From Melampsora larici-populina 98AG31 (Eukaryota; Basidiomycota; Pucciniomycetes; Pucciniales; Melampsoraceae): 64,000 nt of DNA. The position numbers and the translations under genes are program-made. Positions 34,013 to 45,900 of this stretch are shown one piece after another; position 1 is the stretch's first letter; each line of letters begins with the position of its first letter. A model generated the notes under the pieces. That model was not told the DNA's origin. It worked only from the letters and a program-made list of their open reading frames with translations, and made no database searches. The stretch covers positions 321,040 to 385,039 of the forward strand of contig NW_006768799.1 of NCBI RefSeq assembly GCF_000204055.1, read 5' to 3'.

Positions 34013-34210
34013 TGTTAAGACCGTCACTGGGGGGATTGGGACGGGGGTTGAGGTTCTGTTCTGCCAATAGTCTGGTCTGGTATGTAGATTGTCATATGAG
34101 GAAAAAGAGAGCAGTCATACAACGTGGATGTACAAAGTGGTTGTTCTCTAATCTGTGACATATTGTGAGACCTTTCACGACTCCAGTTACATGTCAATTG
34201 GATCATAACA
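34013..34210 (-). repeat. 5' LTR of the chromovirus
   Basis: 198 bp; it should carry the promoter reading leftward into gag. I could not recognise a standard TGG-type primer-binding site just inside it. Confidence 0.95.
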
Positions 34211-34215
34211 CTTGT

Positions 34216-35072
34216 CTGTTTTTTACTGCACAAAAATCACTTACATCAACCAGTTTTTACAATTGTTTTATCTTTTTGAACTTAATTGGATTCAGTTGAT
34301 TTGCGGGTTTCAATGCAATCCTACAAACTCACTTATTTACAGTCCAAATGAGATGAATCAAATGAGAAGCAATCTTGTGAAAATCACTAAATTTAGCTGA
34401 AGATTCCAACCCAAGGCTTGTTGAGTCTTGATGGTCACAGGTATGAGAAAAATGTCCATGTGTTATAGTTGTCAGTCTTGATACCAGATATGCCCAACAG
34501 ATGTCTTTACTGTCCTACATAGTAATTATCAAAGTCTAGCAACTGCTAATATAGATATGTGTTGGGGGCATGAAGGCCCCTTCACTTTTCACCCCCCAGA
34601 AAGGCAAAAAGTATGTCTAGATCAATATTCTAGACAACAAATGATTTGTGGCGGATGTTTTGAGGTCAGATCAGAGACACAAGAACAATTGGAGAAACAA
34701 GTTCAAATCATATATCAAGATATCATATTGATACAAACACCAAACTATCAACTATAGTCATGAATGATCCTACCAACCATACAAACTGAAGAAATCCTAA
34801 AAGAATCTTTGGATTCAAGAAAACCCCTTCATAACCAAAAAACATATCCCAAAAAGTCCCTTTGGCCAAATCCCAGAAAGACAATCCAATAAACTGAAAT
34901 GCAAAATACTTACAAAACATCCTATCAATTGTAAGAAATTCAATTCATCAATCAATCATAATTTCATTCAAGTTCAAACTTGGTATATATATATTCAATA
35001 TTCATTCCACTTTTTGTTTTTGACAAAAAAAAATCCAATCTCAAGAAAAAAGAAAGCACTTTGAAATCAATA
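34216..35072. other. No supported gene
   Basis: An AT-rich spacer holding the 3' flank of the Ser-rich gene. A hydrophobic minus-strand frame (34920-34723) is discussed under rejected items. Confidence 0.4.
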
Positions 35073-36537
35073 TCATTCAAGAAATTGTAGATCTAGAAGG
35101 ATAAGTTAAAGAGTCTATTAAGAAATTGACCCCCCATCACCACCACAAAATAAAACACAAAGTTAGAAACGATCATGATTGGTTGGGGAAAAAAACAAAT
35201 TACATACCATCATGATGGATAATTGCTTGATGACTTCCCTGTGATCTTGCTTTCAAATGTTCCTTTGGATCCAAGTCATCTATTAAAATACCATAAACAA
35301 GAATTAATCAACACAAACTGATCTTTCCATGAAAAGTCAACATACAAAACTTTTACTCACTATCTAAACCTTTCAAACCAATTTCATCACTTTTCAAACC
35401 CAAAACCCAGTCATTAATTCCAAATTAATAAACCTCCCCAAAAAAGAAGAGACAGACTTACTCATGTTTAAGAGTGAGTTTTCTAACTCTCCAACCAGCA
35501 CTACCTTCTTTTTGCCAAACACAAACTTCTTCCGGAAGTTTAGGTTGAATAGAAGAAAAATTAGATTTATAAGAATTGATTCGACACAAGTTAATTTCGA
35601 CTTGGTTTCCCATCTCACTCTTCGAACCATTAGGATTCACAAGTTGATTTAATTCATGTAAAAGTTTTTCTTTATCTGATTTCAATGATTTTAACTCTTC
35701 TTCTTCATCTATACCACCTACTTCTAAATCCTGATTCTTTCCTTTACCTTCTCCTTTCTTTCCATTCTTTTCTTTTTCTTTCTCGATTTTTTTAATTTTT
35801 TTGTTTTCTTTTCTTTTTAAATTCCATTCTTTCAAAACTACTACTTGTTTTTTCATTAATTTTAAACAATTAATTAATCCTAAAATAATTTCAGCTAAAT
35901 CATTTGAATTTCTTTCACATCCGATTCCTCTAATCATATTAGATTCTAATCTTGTTTCTTCTTCAATCTTTTCAATCATATTCGGATTAAGTTGATGAGT
36001 TTTATTAGATCCAATTTGACTAGCTGTACAATGACTTTCTCTAATCGAACCTTTTTGTGACGTTCGAATGCTCGTATCTATACTTGGACTATAAGCTATA
36101 TTAAAGGTCGTAGGTGTTGTTGTCATTAACGATTTGATTTCTCTTCTTGATGGGTTTTCTTTATAATCAGATCTATTAGACCGATGATCGGATCCTATCC
36201 CAGATGAATGAATCGTTCTTCTAGAAGCTCCATCATTCACAGACTTATAATCGTCTTGATTTTCATCAATTATTAAACTTTGTAATGGTTTTGATGGTGA
36301 TAAGAGTAAAGGAGAATGATGTGGTGATGAAAGTGATCTAGAAGAATGTGGTGAAGCAGGTAAACTGTGACTCGATCGAACCGTAGTAGGTGTAGAAGAT
36401 GTATATTGTTTTTGATGTGAAGAATGATTTGAAGGTGATCTGTTCGGATTACTTAGATTAATATCTTTTGATCGATGATAACTTGAAGAAGAACCATTTA
36501 TAGAAACTTGATGTGAAGAACTTTTTATTGAACCCAT
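35073..36537 (-). CDS. Ser-rich, coiled-coil protein, about 398 aa, unknown function
   Basis: Exons 36537-35462, 35389-35361, 35279-35208 and 35092-35073 join with strong GT-AG signals and close in phase on a TGA. Residues 1-190 are Ser/Pro/His-rich and likely disordered, with many SP and RS sites suited to phosphorylation (SLPASPHSSRSLSSPHHSP). Residues about 190-235 include a possible helical segment (NDLAEIILGLINCLKLMKKQ). A strongly charged Lys/Glu helix follows (about 240-300), then a short tail (DPKEHLKARSQGSHQAIIHH). There is no signal peptide or membrane segment. The last 20-nt exon is the least certain part. I do not recognise a family; a scaffold or regulatory role is a guess. Confidence 0.65.
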
Positions 36538-37478
36538 CCTCTAAAGAAATTTGATGATGATGATGAAGATCAATCAAATCGGTTTTTGAAATATCTTGAT
36601 CGAAGTTGAGCATCAGAAACTTGAAGAAAGTAAATAAACTTTCGGGGTATATGAGGGTATCTTGAGGGTATATGAATGAGTATATCAGACAAACCAACCC
36701 TTGCTATAAACTTTTTAACTTGAGATTGGTTAATCTTGTAAATCTGGTTCAACCCTGCTTCGATTGAATGACTCTTAAGGGCATCCAAACTCAAACGAGT
36801 CTTTCCAAGATTGGTGGTTCCAGTCCAAAGCCCTGATGATCAGAATGCAATGTCAGCCTGTATATGCTCCATAGATTCAGACCACATCCTTCAGATATTC
36901 TCAATTCAAGATATCAATGCCCCAGTGTTCTTCAGAAACCCCACAGAATGCTGACTCCGATCACTCTGCATATTTTTTGGTTTTGGTCACGTGACGGTGA
37001 TTGTAGTACTGTACAAACAAGTATGTTTGACGTGTGAAATCTGGAGATCAATCCCAAAATGCACCCTGAGAGACCCTGAGTCAGGAAAATGCCTCAAAGA
37101 GAGAACACCCTGTTCCGATAAGCACTCATCCAAGATGTTCAAGTTTCATGAAATTAAAACCTCAGCCACCAAACCTTGAAGTGATGTTCAACACCATCTC
37201 TGACAATTGGAGTCTCAATTCAAGCAATAAGGCCTGGATAAGGGACATGGATGGTAATGAAGTTAAAACTCCTCCCGATTGTAATAACAAAACCAATTGA
37301 TCTTTTTCAAAATTAATCAAAAAGGATATATCCGTATTTCTCGAGCCTGAATTAATATGTACAATATAGATCTGTAAATCAACTGAAAACAACCGGGAAA
37401 AAAGGGGGCGATCTATGGTATGAACCAGTCCATACAACGAGTACAAACAGAAGGATTACAATGAAAGAGATTATATCA
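36538..37478. other. Intergenic: upstream of the Ser-rich gene, downstream of the repeat-protein gene
   Basis: No coding region is supported. It should contain the minus-strand promoter of the Ser-rich gene and the 3' UTR of the repeat-protein gene. Confidence 0.45.
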
Positions 37479-38745
37479 TTAAGCTGATGACTTAGCTTTG
37501 GCTTCTGCAAGCTTTTGGTCTGTGAGAGCTATAAATCCATCAGTTATAGCCTTAGGATGATCCTTCTTGGGGTTTTCCTCAGCAGCCTTCTTGATAACTA
37601 ATAATATTTCTCTATCAGTAACTGTTCCACCCGCAGCAGTCACAGCTGCAAGTCTGGCCTTCCCATCTGCCTTCGTTTTTTCTAGTGCTGCTTTAGCTTC
37701 GTCGCTCAAGGGAGGTAAAGCGTCAGAAGAAGTTTGTCGTCGTTGTGGTGCTCTAAAGAAGTTGCATGTCAGGATATGATTTCGAAAGATTTGCTTCAAG
37801 AAGGGTTACTCACGAAGATTTACCGCTCTTGGCTTCTGCAAGCTTTTGGTCTGTGAGAGCTATAAACCCATCAGTTATAGCCTTAGGGTGATCCTTCTTG
37901 GGGTTTTCCTCAGCAGCCTTCTTGATAACTAGTAATATTTCTCTATCAGTAACTGTTCCACCCGCAGCAGTCACAGCGGCAAGTCTGGCCTTCCCATCTG
38001 CTTTTGTTTTTTCTAATGCTGCTTTAGCTTCGTCGCTCAAGGGAGGTAAACCTTCAGAGGAATTTTGTCTTCGTTGTGGTGATCTAAAGAAGTTTCATGT
38101 CAGGATATGATTTCGAAAGATATGCTTCAAGAAGGGTTACTCACGACGATTTACCGCTCTTGGCTTCTGCAAGCTTTTGGTCTGTGAGAGCTATAAATCC
38201 ATCAGTTATAGCCTTAGGATGATCCTTCTTAGGGTTTTCCTCTGCAGCCTTCTTAATAACTAATAAAATTTCTCTATCAGTAACAGTTCCACCCGCAGCA
38301 GTCACAGCTGCAAGTCTGGCCTTCCCATCTGCCTTTGTTTTTTCTAATGCTGCTTTAGCTTCGTCGCTCAAGGCAGGTAAACCTTCAGAGGAAGTTTGTC
38401 GTCGTTGTGGTGATCTAAAGAAGTTTCATGTCAGGATAAAATTTCGAAAGATATGATTCAAGAAGGGTTACTCACGAAGATTTACCGCTCTTGGCTTCTG
38501 CAAGCTTTTGGTCTGTGAGAGCTATAAATCCATCGGTTATAGCCTTAGGATGATCCTTCTTGGGGTTTTCCTCAGCAGCCTTCTTGATAACCAATAATAT
38601 TTCTCTATCAGTAACAGTTCCACCCGCAGCAGTCACAGCTTCAAGTCTGGCCTTCCCATCTAACTTGGTTTTTTCTAGTGCTGCTTTAGCTTCGTCGCTC
38701 AAGGCAGGTAAACCGGCAGAGGAAGTTTGTCGTCGGTGTAGGGCT
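37479..38745 (-). repeat. Four exon-plus-intron tandem repeats, 331-bp period
   Basis: The duplicated unit is a 270-nt exon plus a 61-nt intron. Exon starts fall at 38745, 38414, 38083 and 37752, exactly 331 bp apart. The introns are nearly identical (GTGAGTAACCCTTCTTGAA...CTTTAG), showing recent duplication or ongoing homogenisation of whole genomic units. Confidence 0.95.
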
Positions 38746-38950
38746 CTAAGAAAGTTTCATGTCAGAAAACCGTGTTTGAAAAACTACATCATATTGAACT
38801 CGAGTTGACTCACGGAGGGGTTTGTCGTCGTTGAAGTTGTACGTTAGAAACTTGAAGGCCATCGTGATTGCCAAGTTCGCTAACTGGTGCGGCTTGACAT
38901 ACGTTGACCAAAAGCAGACAGGCAGCAATAAAGGAAGCGTTGAGAAGCAT
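37479..38950 (-). CDS. Secreted Kex2-type repeat polyprotein, 406 aa
   Basis: Five exons: 38950-38814, 38745-38476, 38414-38145, 38083-37814 and 37752-37479, totalling 1221 nt (407 codons) and all in phase. Exon 1 encodes a clear signal peptide (MLLNASFIAACLLLVNVCQA) and ends at QRRQTPP. Each of exons 2-5 encodes one ~90-residue repeat beginning with (Q/H)RRQ(T/N)SS and containing LSDEAKAALEKTK, GGTVTDREILLVIKKAAEEN and AITDGFIALTDQKLAEAK. The Arg-Arg before every repeat fits the Golgi protease Kex2, so the product is probably cut into four near-identical peptides and exported. The repeats lack Cys and are predicted helical. The first differs most (TKLDGKARLEAV against TKADGKARLAAV). Kex2-processed repeat proteins are known in fungi (for example smut repellents); the function here is unknown. 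Confidence 0.85.
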
Positions 38951-39199
38951 ATTTATTGATGGTTTTGAAAGTGGAATATGAACGATTAAATGGTTTGAGT
39001 TAAAAAAAACTGGTTGAATTATGGAGTAAACAGAAGCGGTAAACTGATTGATAGAAATATTTTACAAAGGTGATTAACTGAGGATTGAATGCTGAGTATA
39101 CAGAAAGATAATTGATGAGTTGATTGCGGATAGTTAAATTTACAGGTGAAGGTGAAGAGCGGATGAGGATAGGAAGAAAGAAGAGCTGAACAATCCAGA

Positions 39200-39206
39200 T
39201 TTTATA
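39200..39206 (-). promoter_or_regulatory. TATA-like box upstream of the repeat-protein gene
   Basis: TATAAAA on the minus strand, about 250 nt before the ATG. This would suit an inducible, strongly expressed gene; no transcription start was mapped. Confidence 0.4.
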
Positions 39207-39594
39207 GAAGGTGCAGCAAAGCAAACGCCTGGTTAGACGTCACCATGACAGGCGATCGTTTGGATCACGGTATTCTAAATTGTAGATTGCCAAGTGCCGC
39301 GTCTGATTGACCTTCAGGGCAGCCAAATCAAATCACACATCACTTATTCTCTCCTCGGTTTTATAACCTCGGTACGATGATCAATCAATTTGGACCCCTA
39401 GAACTACTCTGTACGACGGTTTTCATGTATGAGTTGCTCTCTTCTTCTCTTGGCGTCTATCATCCAACCAACGCCCCACAACCTGCAACGCGAACGGGAT
39501 CCTAGTAATTCTATCCCAATGTTGCCTTGCAAGTCTTTGATCATCAATTATCTCCACTGTGACATATGTGCGCAGAAAATTGATGAAGACTCTA
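39207..39594. other. No gene seen
   Basis: Upstream flank of the repeat-protein gene, followed by the start of the segmental duplication. Confidence 0.4.
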
Positions 39595-40390
39595 ACTAGA
39601 TAGCATTATGTGAATCTTGTAAGAATATCTTGTAACTAAGTAGTTGTAGAATTGAGCTCATAAATATATATCGTAGGAGTTTATCAAGATAGAATTCATA
39701 GGAGACCCCCAACATAATTTGCCCTGAAAGAGACCAAGAAGAGGTCATCATTTCAAGGAGGGTAGGGTATCATCAGTTTTCTATAATCCCTACATACATA
39801 TATCAAAGGCGGCAAGATCTGATCAAATGAAGAGATGTTGGGCCCAATCAAGAAATGATCAAAAGAAAGATCTGGTAGTTGTGATGTTCAAGGGTTATTG
39901 AACGAACTTGAGATTTTTTTCATGTTCACCACTCAAATGCTGCCATATCAAACATGAGTAAATTGGAGTATGAACTCACAAAGGAACACGACGACATGAT
40001 CTTTGCCAACTGTGGTAAGTCTGATGTGAAGCTCGTCAAACAAATCTTGCTCTTTTGGAAACTCTATGGATTGAATATTATCTTATATGGATTGATAAAC
40101 ACCAACAGACAGAACACAAGTCACAATTAGGTACTTACCTCTACGCATCATAATCCCTCCCATCTATGTCAATTTGTTTTGTCATTTTTTCATTGAGCGA
40201 TTTACCCGGACGATTTACCCGGATGTTTAGCTCTGATCATGTCACCCCTTGTGATCACCTGAATATTCAATTTTATCAAGGCCTCTGGTTCTCTAATCTT
40301 CGTATTTTCTCAACGATAACCACGAAAAAGATTAGGAGCATCAGATTTGCAAGCTTTTGCAAAATGTTGAGTTATGTTGGTGGGACTTAC

Positions 40391-40806
40391 AGCTGTCTTC
40401 TGCTTTTGTGAAGATGCTGGCGTCACACCAGCAGTTTCCTCAAGACCCGAGTCCCTTGGTGAATAAGAGACGTGAGATTGATCTTCTTGTGACTCGTGTT
40501 CAGATGGTATGAGGGTTCCTGCTAAAGAAAGCCAAATGAGTTTGACCACCCGTTCGGGAGATGAATTATGCATGAGGTTCAAACCTTGAACCATACCTGG
40601 AGCTTAGGCAAGAGACGATTCATTCAGGATTCTCTCATCGAGTAAAAGACTGCTGAACACAACATAAATAAACAACTCTGGGTCGCGGTTGGAGGAAAGT
40701 GCGAACAATCTTGCCAATATTATCAAGTTATCATAAGATTCCCAGTATTTGGAATTACTGAAGAATTTGATAGCACATCGAATGTTCATGAACTTCTGAA
40801 GGAATC
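40391..40806 (-). pseudogene. Possible gene remnant broken by one TAA, unknown family
   Basis: A single minus-strand frame runs from a CAG acceptor near 40807 to a GTAAGT donor at 40390, interrupted only by TAA at 40604-40606 (CAA with one C-to-T change). The first part reads NIRCAIKFFSNSKYWESYDN and FALSSNRDPELFIYVVFSSL; the second part is acidic (PSEHESQEDQSHVSYSPRDS). Flanking exons were not found. I do not recognise it. It could be an exon of a decayed gene or of an element absent from copy B. Confidence 0.35.
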
Positions 40807-41330
40807 GGGGGCTTCAAGTCTTGAATTCAGAGAATTTTGGTTTCTGGAAAACCACGATTAGGGTGGATTGGCTCAATCTGAAAATTTTGGGAAGTGAGTA
40901 TATATAGGCTTGGTTGATTTGGTCTTGTTTAATGTTCAACACGTACATTGATTGTTACTTCGACATGATTGATGAATTAAATCCTACCTTTTCTCCTCGA
41001 GTGGATGGAGTTGTACTAAGAGGGCCTTGGTCATGTTGTGAGCTGCAGATTTTGAAACAACTTTATTCCAATGTATTTGATCCCTTCTTCGCATCTCACG
41101 TAAAGGTCCTGTTTACGCTGATGATCAAAATGTATTCGCTTTTTTGCTTTTTTGTTTACATTTTCATACACACAAAGTGAAGCTTACCGCGTATTGTGTC
41201 ACGTGCTAGGGATTTGGATCAGCAGCAGACGAATACAATTTTCTAAGAGTTGGATCCAAAGTTCATTTCATCATCCTTACCACCACCTTCTTATCCACAT
41301 CCCTTCAGTTCATATCACTCAACTCTTCCC

Positions 41331-41965
41331 ATGTTCGATATGACTTCCACTCCATTCAACAAGATCGCTCTTCGTCAGATCCTTTACACTTTTCCATTTT
41401 ATCTGATTATGGTCTTCATACTCCATGTTTTCTTATTCAACCTTGGACATCTAGAGCTCTTCGAGTCTACCTTTCTAAACTTCTTCATCGAAGACTTTAT
41501 CTTTTCATCAATTTCATTCCCTATCCTCTACCTTTTCTATTACGGCTTCCTAAAACTCTTTTCCTGGATCTCCGCTCGTCACTCCGAGTGCGAGCCTCTG
41601 GAACTCCCTCTTCATAGATTTTATCCTTCCATCTCCCCTCCAATTGCTTGCTTATGGGCTCCTTTGATTAACATCACTCCTCCTACTGAACCTCCTATGA
41701 AGAATCTACCTCCCCCTCTTTCCCATCAAGACCCTTACTTTCTCACTACTGAATACGACCCCCGCGTACGAGAAACCCCCAAGCCTTTCGAGTTGATCCA
41801 GCTTCCAGAACCATTCGAATACGTTTACGAAACAGTCCATGTATGTCTTTTCCTCCTTTACTTTTCCTTTGCATTTTCCTTTAATGAGTGACTCAATTTG
41901 CTTACACATTTTCGATTTAATCACAGATGGTCATTGACCCAATCACCTTTGTTCGTATCGCCTAA
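41331..41965 (+). CDS. Small membrane protein, 182 aa, unknown function
   Basis: Exon 1 (41331-41840) and exon 2 (41927-41965) join in phase 0 across an 86-nt GT-AG intron, ending RIA then TAA. The ATG at 41331 is the first in frame. Two hydrophobic spans are visible: residues about 14-36 (ILYTFPFYLIMVFILHVFLF) and about 45-72 (FIFSSISFPILYLFYYGFLK). A Pro-rich soluble tail follows (ITPPTEPPMKNLPPPLSHQD). Two membrane passes put both termini on the same side. It lies in segmental copy A; the copy B version was removed by a deletion. No family was recognised. Confidence 0.55.
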
Positions 41966-42415
41966 AGCTCTGATCATCTCCAAGGCCTATTCTGTCGTAT
42001 GCCAGGTATGTCGTTTCCAACCCTTTTTATGTGACATCATGCATTTGACTGACATTGTCTTCGATTGGTATTCTAGGACTCCATGGTTTTGAAAAATCGT
42101 TAGGCTATCCTCAAATAGTTACTTTCATTCTCAGTGTTGAAAGATTCTCGTAATTTGTTATCCTCAGTGACTATTCAGATCTCTTTACAAAAAGTAGTTA
42201 TTTTACTCGCACTTGTTGATGTGTCCCTTCCGTCCAATCGAATCTTGCTTGAGGTATTTATAATTTGTGATCCCAGACGCGTATACCATTCCATTTGCGT
42301 TCCGTCTCTAGAGAGCCGTACGCTCGTAAAACCTCGTGTGAGACAACTGCGATTCGAGACTCCAAAAAGACTGAGCACCAAAACACCCCTTCCGATATGT
42401 GAAACAATCACCTAG

Positions 42416-45384
42416 AGAGATAGTATCTTTGAAGTTACACGCCCTTGTAGAATCAAAAGATCATTGAACCTTGATGACGATCGCCATGCATTCAGACCGT
42501 CTTTGACCTGACTTTGACTTTGACACTTAAGATGATAATCAAACTTGACAGTTCTCGCAATTGATCTCTTCCTGATTCACTCATTGTAGACAGCAGTGTA
42601 GTCCTCTTTGACTTCAAGCAAGACCTCTCCATATCAAAATCACCTACGCCTTGTGGTTGATCTTCACAAAATCACCGTCGACGGATCTTCCTAGGGTAAT
42701 CACATTCCTCATGTATCTAAGCAAAAGGGACACGTCAACTAGTGGTGCTTTGAACAACATAAATCTCTATTGTCTTCTGATCACCCAGGTGGATGTGCAC
42801 GTAAGACTATCACCAATGTGGTTTTGGGAACTTAGTTAGTCTTTGACCATTGTTTGTCCTTAAAGATCATGATGTCAAACTTCTCAATGTTAGTCTCTAT
42901 CCGATCAAGTGTCGATGGACAAGAGTGTAGCGGTCCTCTGGATTCCAAGATACACGTCTTAGTTTCATCAATATAATGGGTAGTATGACAGGTAAACTCG
43001 CAATCGAATAAGACCTACATACAATCTAGGAATCAGATGGCTTCTATGAAGGACTCCAACTAAAACAGGATTCACCATATCCCGATATCATAATAACTTC
43101 CATCATGATACGGCAAGTCAAAGGTGTTACTACACAAATATACTGGACGCTTCTTTCAGGAATCAGTGCACATATTCATAGCGAACCTGCCTCCGCAGAA
43201 CTGGATGGTACCTGTCCACTGATACACGCGTTCGAATATTTGCTCGCAATTCAGTGCTATGACTTCCACATAAATCTTTAAATTAATCGGAAGAGGTGTG
43301 TCGATATTCGCAGGTTTTTAGACTTTGATATTCAAATGGATTATGGCAGAATGTTGGGAAATTAACACAGGTAACCACCTCTCAGGACGGCAAGGGGTAA
43401 GCGACTCAAATGACGAAACAATGGGCTAAGTTTGCACGCTATCCAGTATGTGATGTTATTCTAGAGTCGCCCGCGAGAGCGCATACTTCCAGATGAACCC
43501 TGAGACCTTTCTGAGAGAAATGACTGAATAAAATACTTGCAAATATCTCGCCCCGAGGTCAAAGCAATGACAACGAAGTAGAATAATAGAAGTAAGAATG
43601 GGTGCCAAGCCGCTTGAACAAGTTTGTGTCACAGTCTACCAATCCATCAGATTTTGTACTGCATTTGTGTTGACCTGTAAAGGTGTAAAGCGGGACAAAA
43701 TGGTAATGGGGAATACAAAGCCTGAAGCATCATTTCATTATATTTTTCATCAAAAAGAGGTCCACATGCATAGTTGCATAGTACAATGTCAAAACGGTCC
43801 ATCAAAATGAATCCAAAGGTAGATCAGATTGACGAGACTCTTCAAATATCACGATTGCCCACGATTCAATTATATGACTGTGCATGGATGAATGAGACCT
43901 TCCATCGTTGATTCAGAAATTTCATCTCCTCGAGATTGAAGCAATCTAAGAGGGAAAGCAAGATAAAATTCATTGCGCTTCTCATCGATCTGGGTGGTCC
44001 ACATCCTCAATAGGGTATGCAATTATCTTCGAGACTTGAGCTTCGTTTATCTTGAGTTACCTTCCATGGTTTGTCATAGGAATCCAAAAGCATCGGACAA
44101 TCCGAACCAGGAGGTAAACCCAATCATGTAAAACGGTATGATATCTGTTTTTTGGTTTTCACTTGCTATTCCACTTTTTGATGGATCACCACCCGTTCGA
44201 TCGTTATCGATAGAGAATAGATTGATGACCAAAGGCTAATCGACTATGTAGTGTGACTTCTGATCGAGTATTCGGCATTCGTTTTCCGCTGAAGTCCGAT
44301 GTGTTGAGTAACGTTTGAATGAAGTTGACGATGACGTGGAGGTTTTCGATTTTGATTGAAAAATGGTATTAAAACTTCAGCTTTCAAAAACCAACATCAG
44401 CACTAAAACGGCAAACTGACAACCCTTGATTGAAAGTTGAAACAACTCTTCGCACACAAATTTCTCAACTTCCTTCAACCAGAATACTTGCAGCTCAGCT
44501 AGCCTTCCAAATGAACTCAAGCCAAGTTCATGCCTACCTAAAGCATCGCGTTCTACTTACAACCAAACCATACCAACAGAGAGACAACACCTGTTGAAGA
44601 TTTTCGTCTGTACACTGGGTACCATCCTACCTCGTCTGCAGTTGGCATGTGATCACTACACACTATGTGTTGTGTTGTTAATTTTATAGTCCTATCACGG
44701 GCGCTCGCTTCCTGTATACGTTTCAATCAATGATCAATATTTGAAGACACAAAGAACAAGAAACGCTCTACATATCCCAGTATATGAGAGGTTTTGGGAA
44801 TTTCTGGACAACAGGAATAAATCATTTGACGTCGGAGAAGCATACAGTCAAAATTTCGTGACTCGTCTGGAGCTCAGAAGAAAAGCCATCTGATATATCT
44901 CTTTTTGTAACAAAAAACATGGACATGGAGTGTCTTATGTCATGAAATAAGAAGCAAGAAACTCATCATTTGTAGTACTTGTTCTGGAAGTTTACATACC
45001 TGGCGAGGATTTGTGATCGCTGGTAGGATTCTGGTTATCAATCCGCAGGCTCTAGGCAATTGGGTTTTCATATCTTTTAAATAAAAAGAATAAAAAGCGT
45101 ACAAAGCGTACAAAAAAACTCTTAGCAACAGAACTAGAGTGTAACACATGATAGAGGAGGAACAGGAGCAAATTTGAATTGAGGACTTCTTTAACAATAA
45201 GAATCGTGATATGGATTGCATCACACTTAGTAGAGCCTATATCCCTATGTATAAGATCTTCATAAAATCAAGTTCTGATCGAAAAATGAATCTAGAAATC
45301 TGATAAGATTTTAGAGTCACTCTTCACTAAAAAAAGTCATGCATCGGCCAAAACTATCCAAAGAAAGATGAATAAGCACATTGG
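42416..45384. other. 3-kb stretch with no supported gene
   Basis: Frames are short. A 70-codon ATG frame (43598-43810) and a minus-strand frame with a hydrophobic run (about 45221-44940, ending near a GTATGT donor) are the only hints. Neither has a domain or a completed exon chain. Confidence 0.4.
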
Positions 45385-45900
45385 GAAGTTGTCCATTTTC
45401 ACACTGGGCTCTATTGTCCTACTATCATGGGAATAAGACTCAATAGAGCCCGTTAATCTTGGTAGAATCACGCGAACGGACATTAGACCAAAATGATCTA
45501 CTGATGTCGATTTACAAAACAGGATAAAGACAATTGGATCGATATGAGTAAAGGAAAATTACAACGAGCCAAGGGAATTGACAAAAGCTATTGCTAGATA
45601 GCGTTATGTTACTTTTAAAAAACTTTGAAACTACAGCCTCAAAGAAAGAAAGAGAAATTTAGCAAACTGACCATTTTCGCGCTGGGCTCTGGTCTCCTAC
45701 AAGCCTTGTGAAGAAGACTCGATAGAGGGCCTTAAACTTGGTACAATCACAAAAAAATGAGACCAAGATGGTATCATATATTGATATTACAACACAAGAG
45801 AAAGCTACTTGGGTTGATACGAGCAGAAGGAAATTTTCACAAGCCAAGGGAATTCATAAAACCTAGGACCAGACAGCATCATGAGACTTCCAAAAGGATA
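45385..45900. repeat. Two-copy tandem repeat, 278-bp period
   Basis: CCATTTTC(A/G)C(A/G)CTGGGCTCT starts at 45393 and 45671. Both copies continue through ...GACTC(A/G)ATAGAG, GGTA(G/C)AATCAC and GCCAAGGGAATT. They lie at the left border of segmental copy B. Confidence 0.75.

Larger units (their letters stand above)
27921..34210 (-). mobile_element. Ty3/gypsy chromovirus LTR retrotransposon (6290 bp)
   Basis: Two 198-bp LTRs (TGTTAAG...ATAACA) flank gag, protease and pol on the minus strand. A perfect 5-bp target duplication CTTGT lies outside both ends (27916-27920 and 34211-34215). On the coding strand a purine tract AAAAAGGGGGA sits just before the 3' LTR (about 28122-28133). The order PR-RT-RNaseH-IN and the C-terminal chromodomain place it in the chromoviruses. 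The LTRs differ at one site (G/A near 28002 versus 34094), so the insertion is young. The coding region has a likely inactivating 4-nt insertion and an RNase H change (see the pol entry). Confidence 0.95.
39595..42415. repeat. Segmental duplication, copy A
   Basis: Diverged but collinear similarity to copy B (45875-46846 and 53382-53960). Shared blocks include the ACTTTATTCCAA region (41057 versus 46734), TACGAAACAGTCCATGTATG (41827) versus TACGAAACAATCCACGTATG (46823), and AGATGGTCATTGACCCAATC (41926 versus 53466). Copy A retains an intact membrane-protein gene. Confidence 0.7.

Noticed and set aside
34723..34920. Hydrophobic 65-codon minus-strand frame as a last exon of the Ser-rich gene
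   Set aside because: Joining it in phase to the GAT-G donor gives a different frame with an early stop; the 20-nt exon at 35092-35073 fits better.
35801..35995. Plus-strand frames opposite the Ser-rich gene
   Set aside because: They are antisense shadows of Lys/Glu-rich coding sequence on the minus strand.
43598..43810. 70-codon ATG frame
   Set aside because: No conserved motif, no flanking exons, and length within chance expectation.
44940..45224. Minus-strand frame with a hydrophobic segment ending near a GTATGT donor
   Set aside because: Suggestive of a small membrane protein, but no second exon could be joined and no family is recognised.
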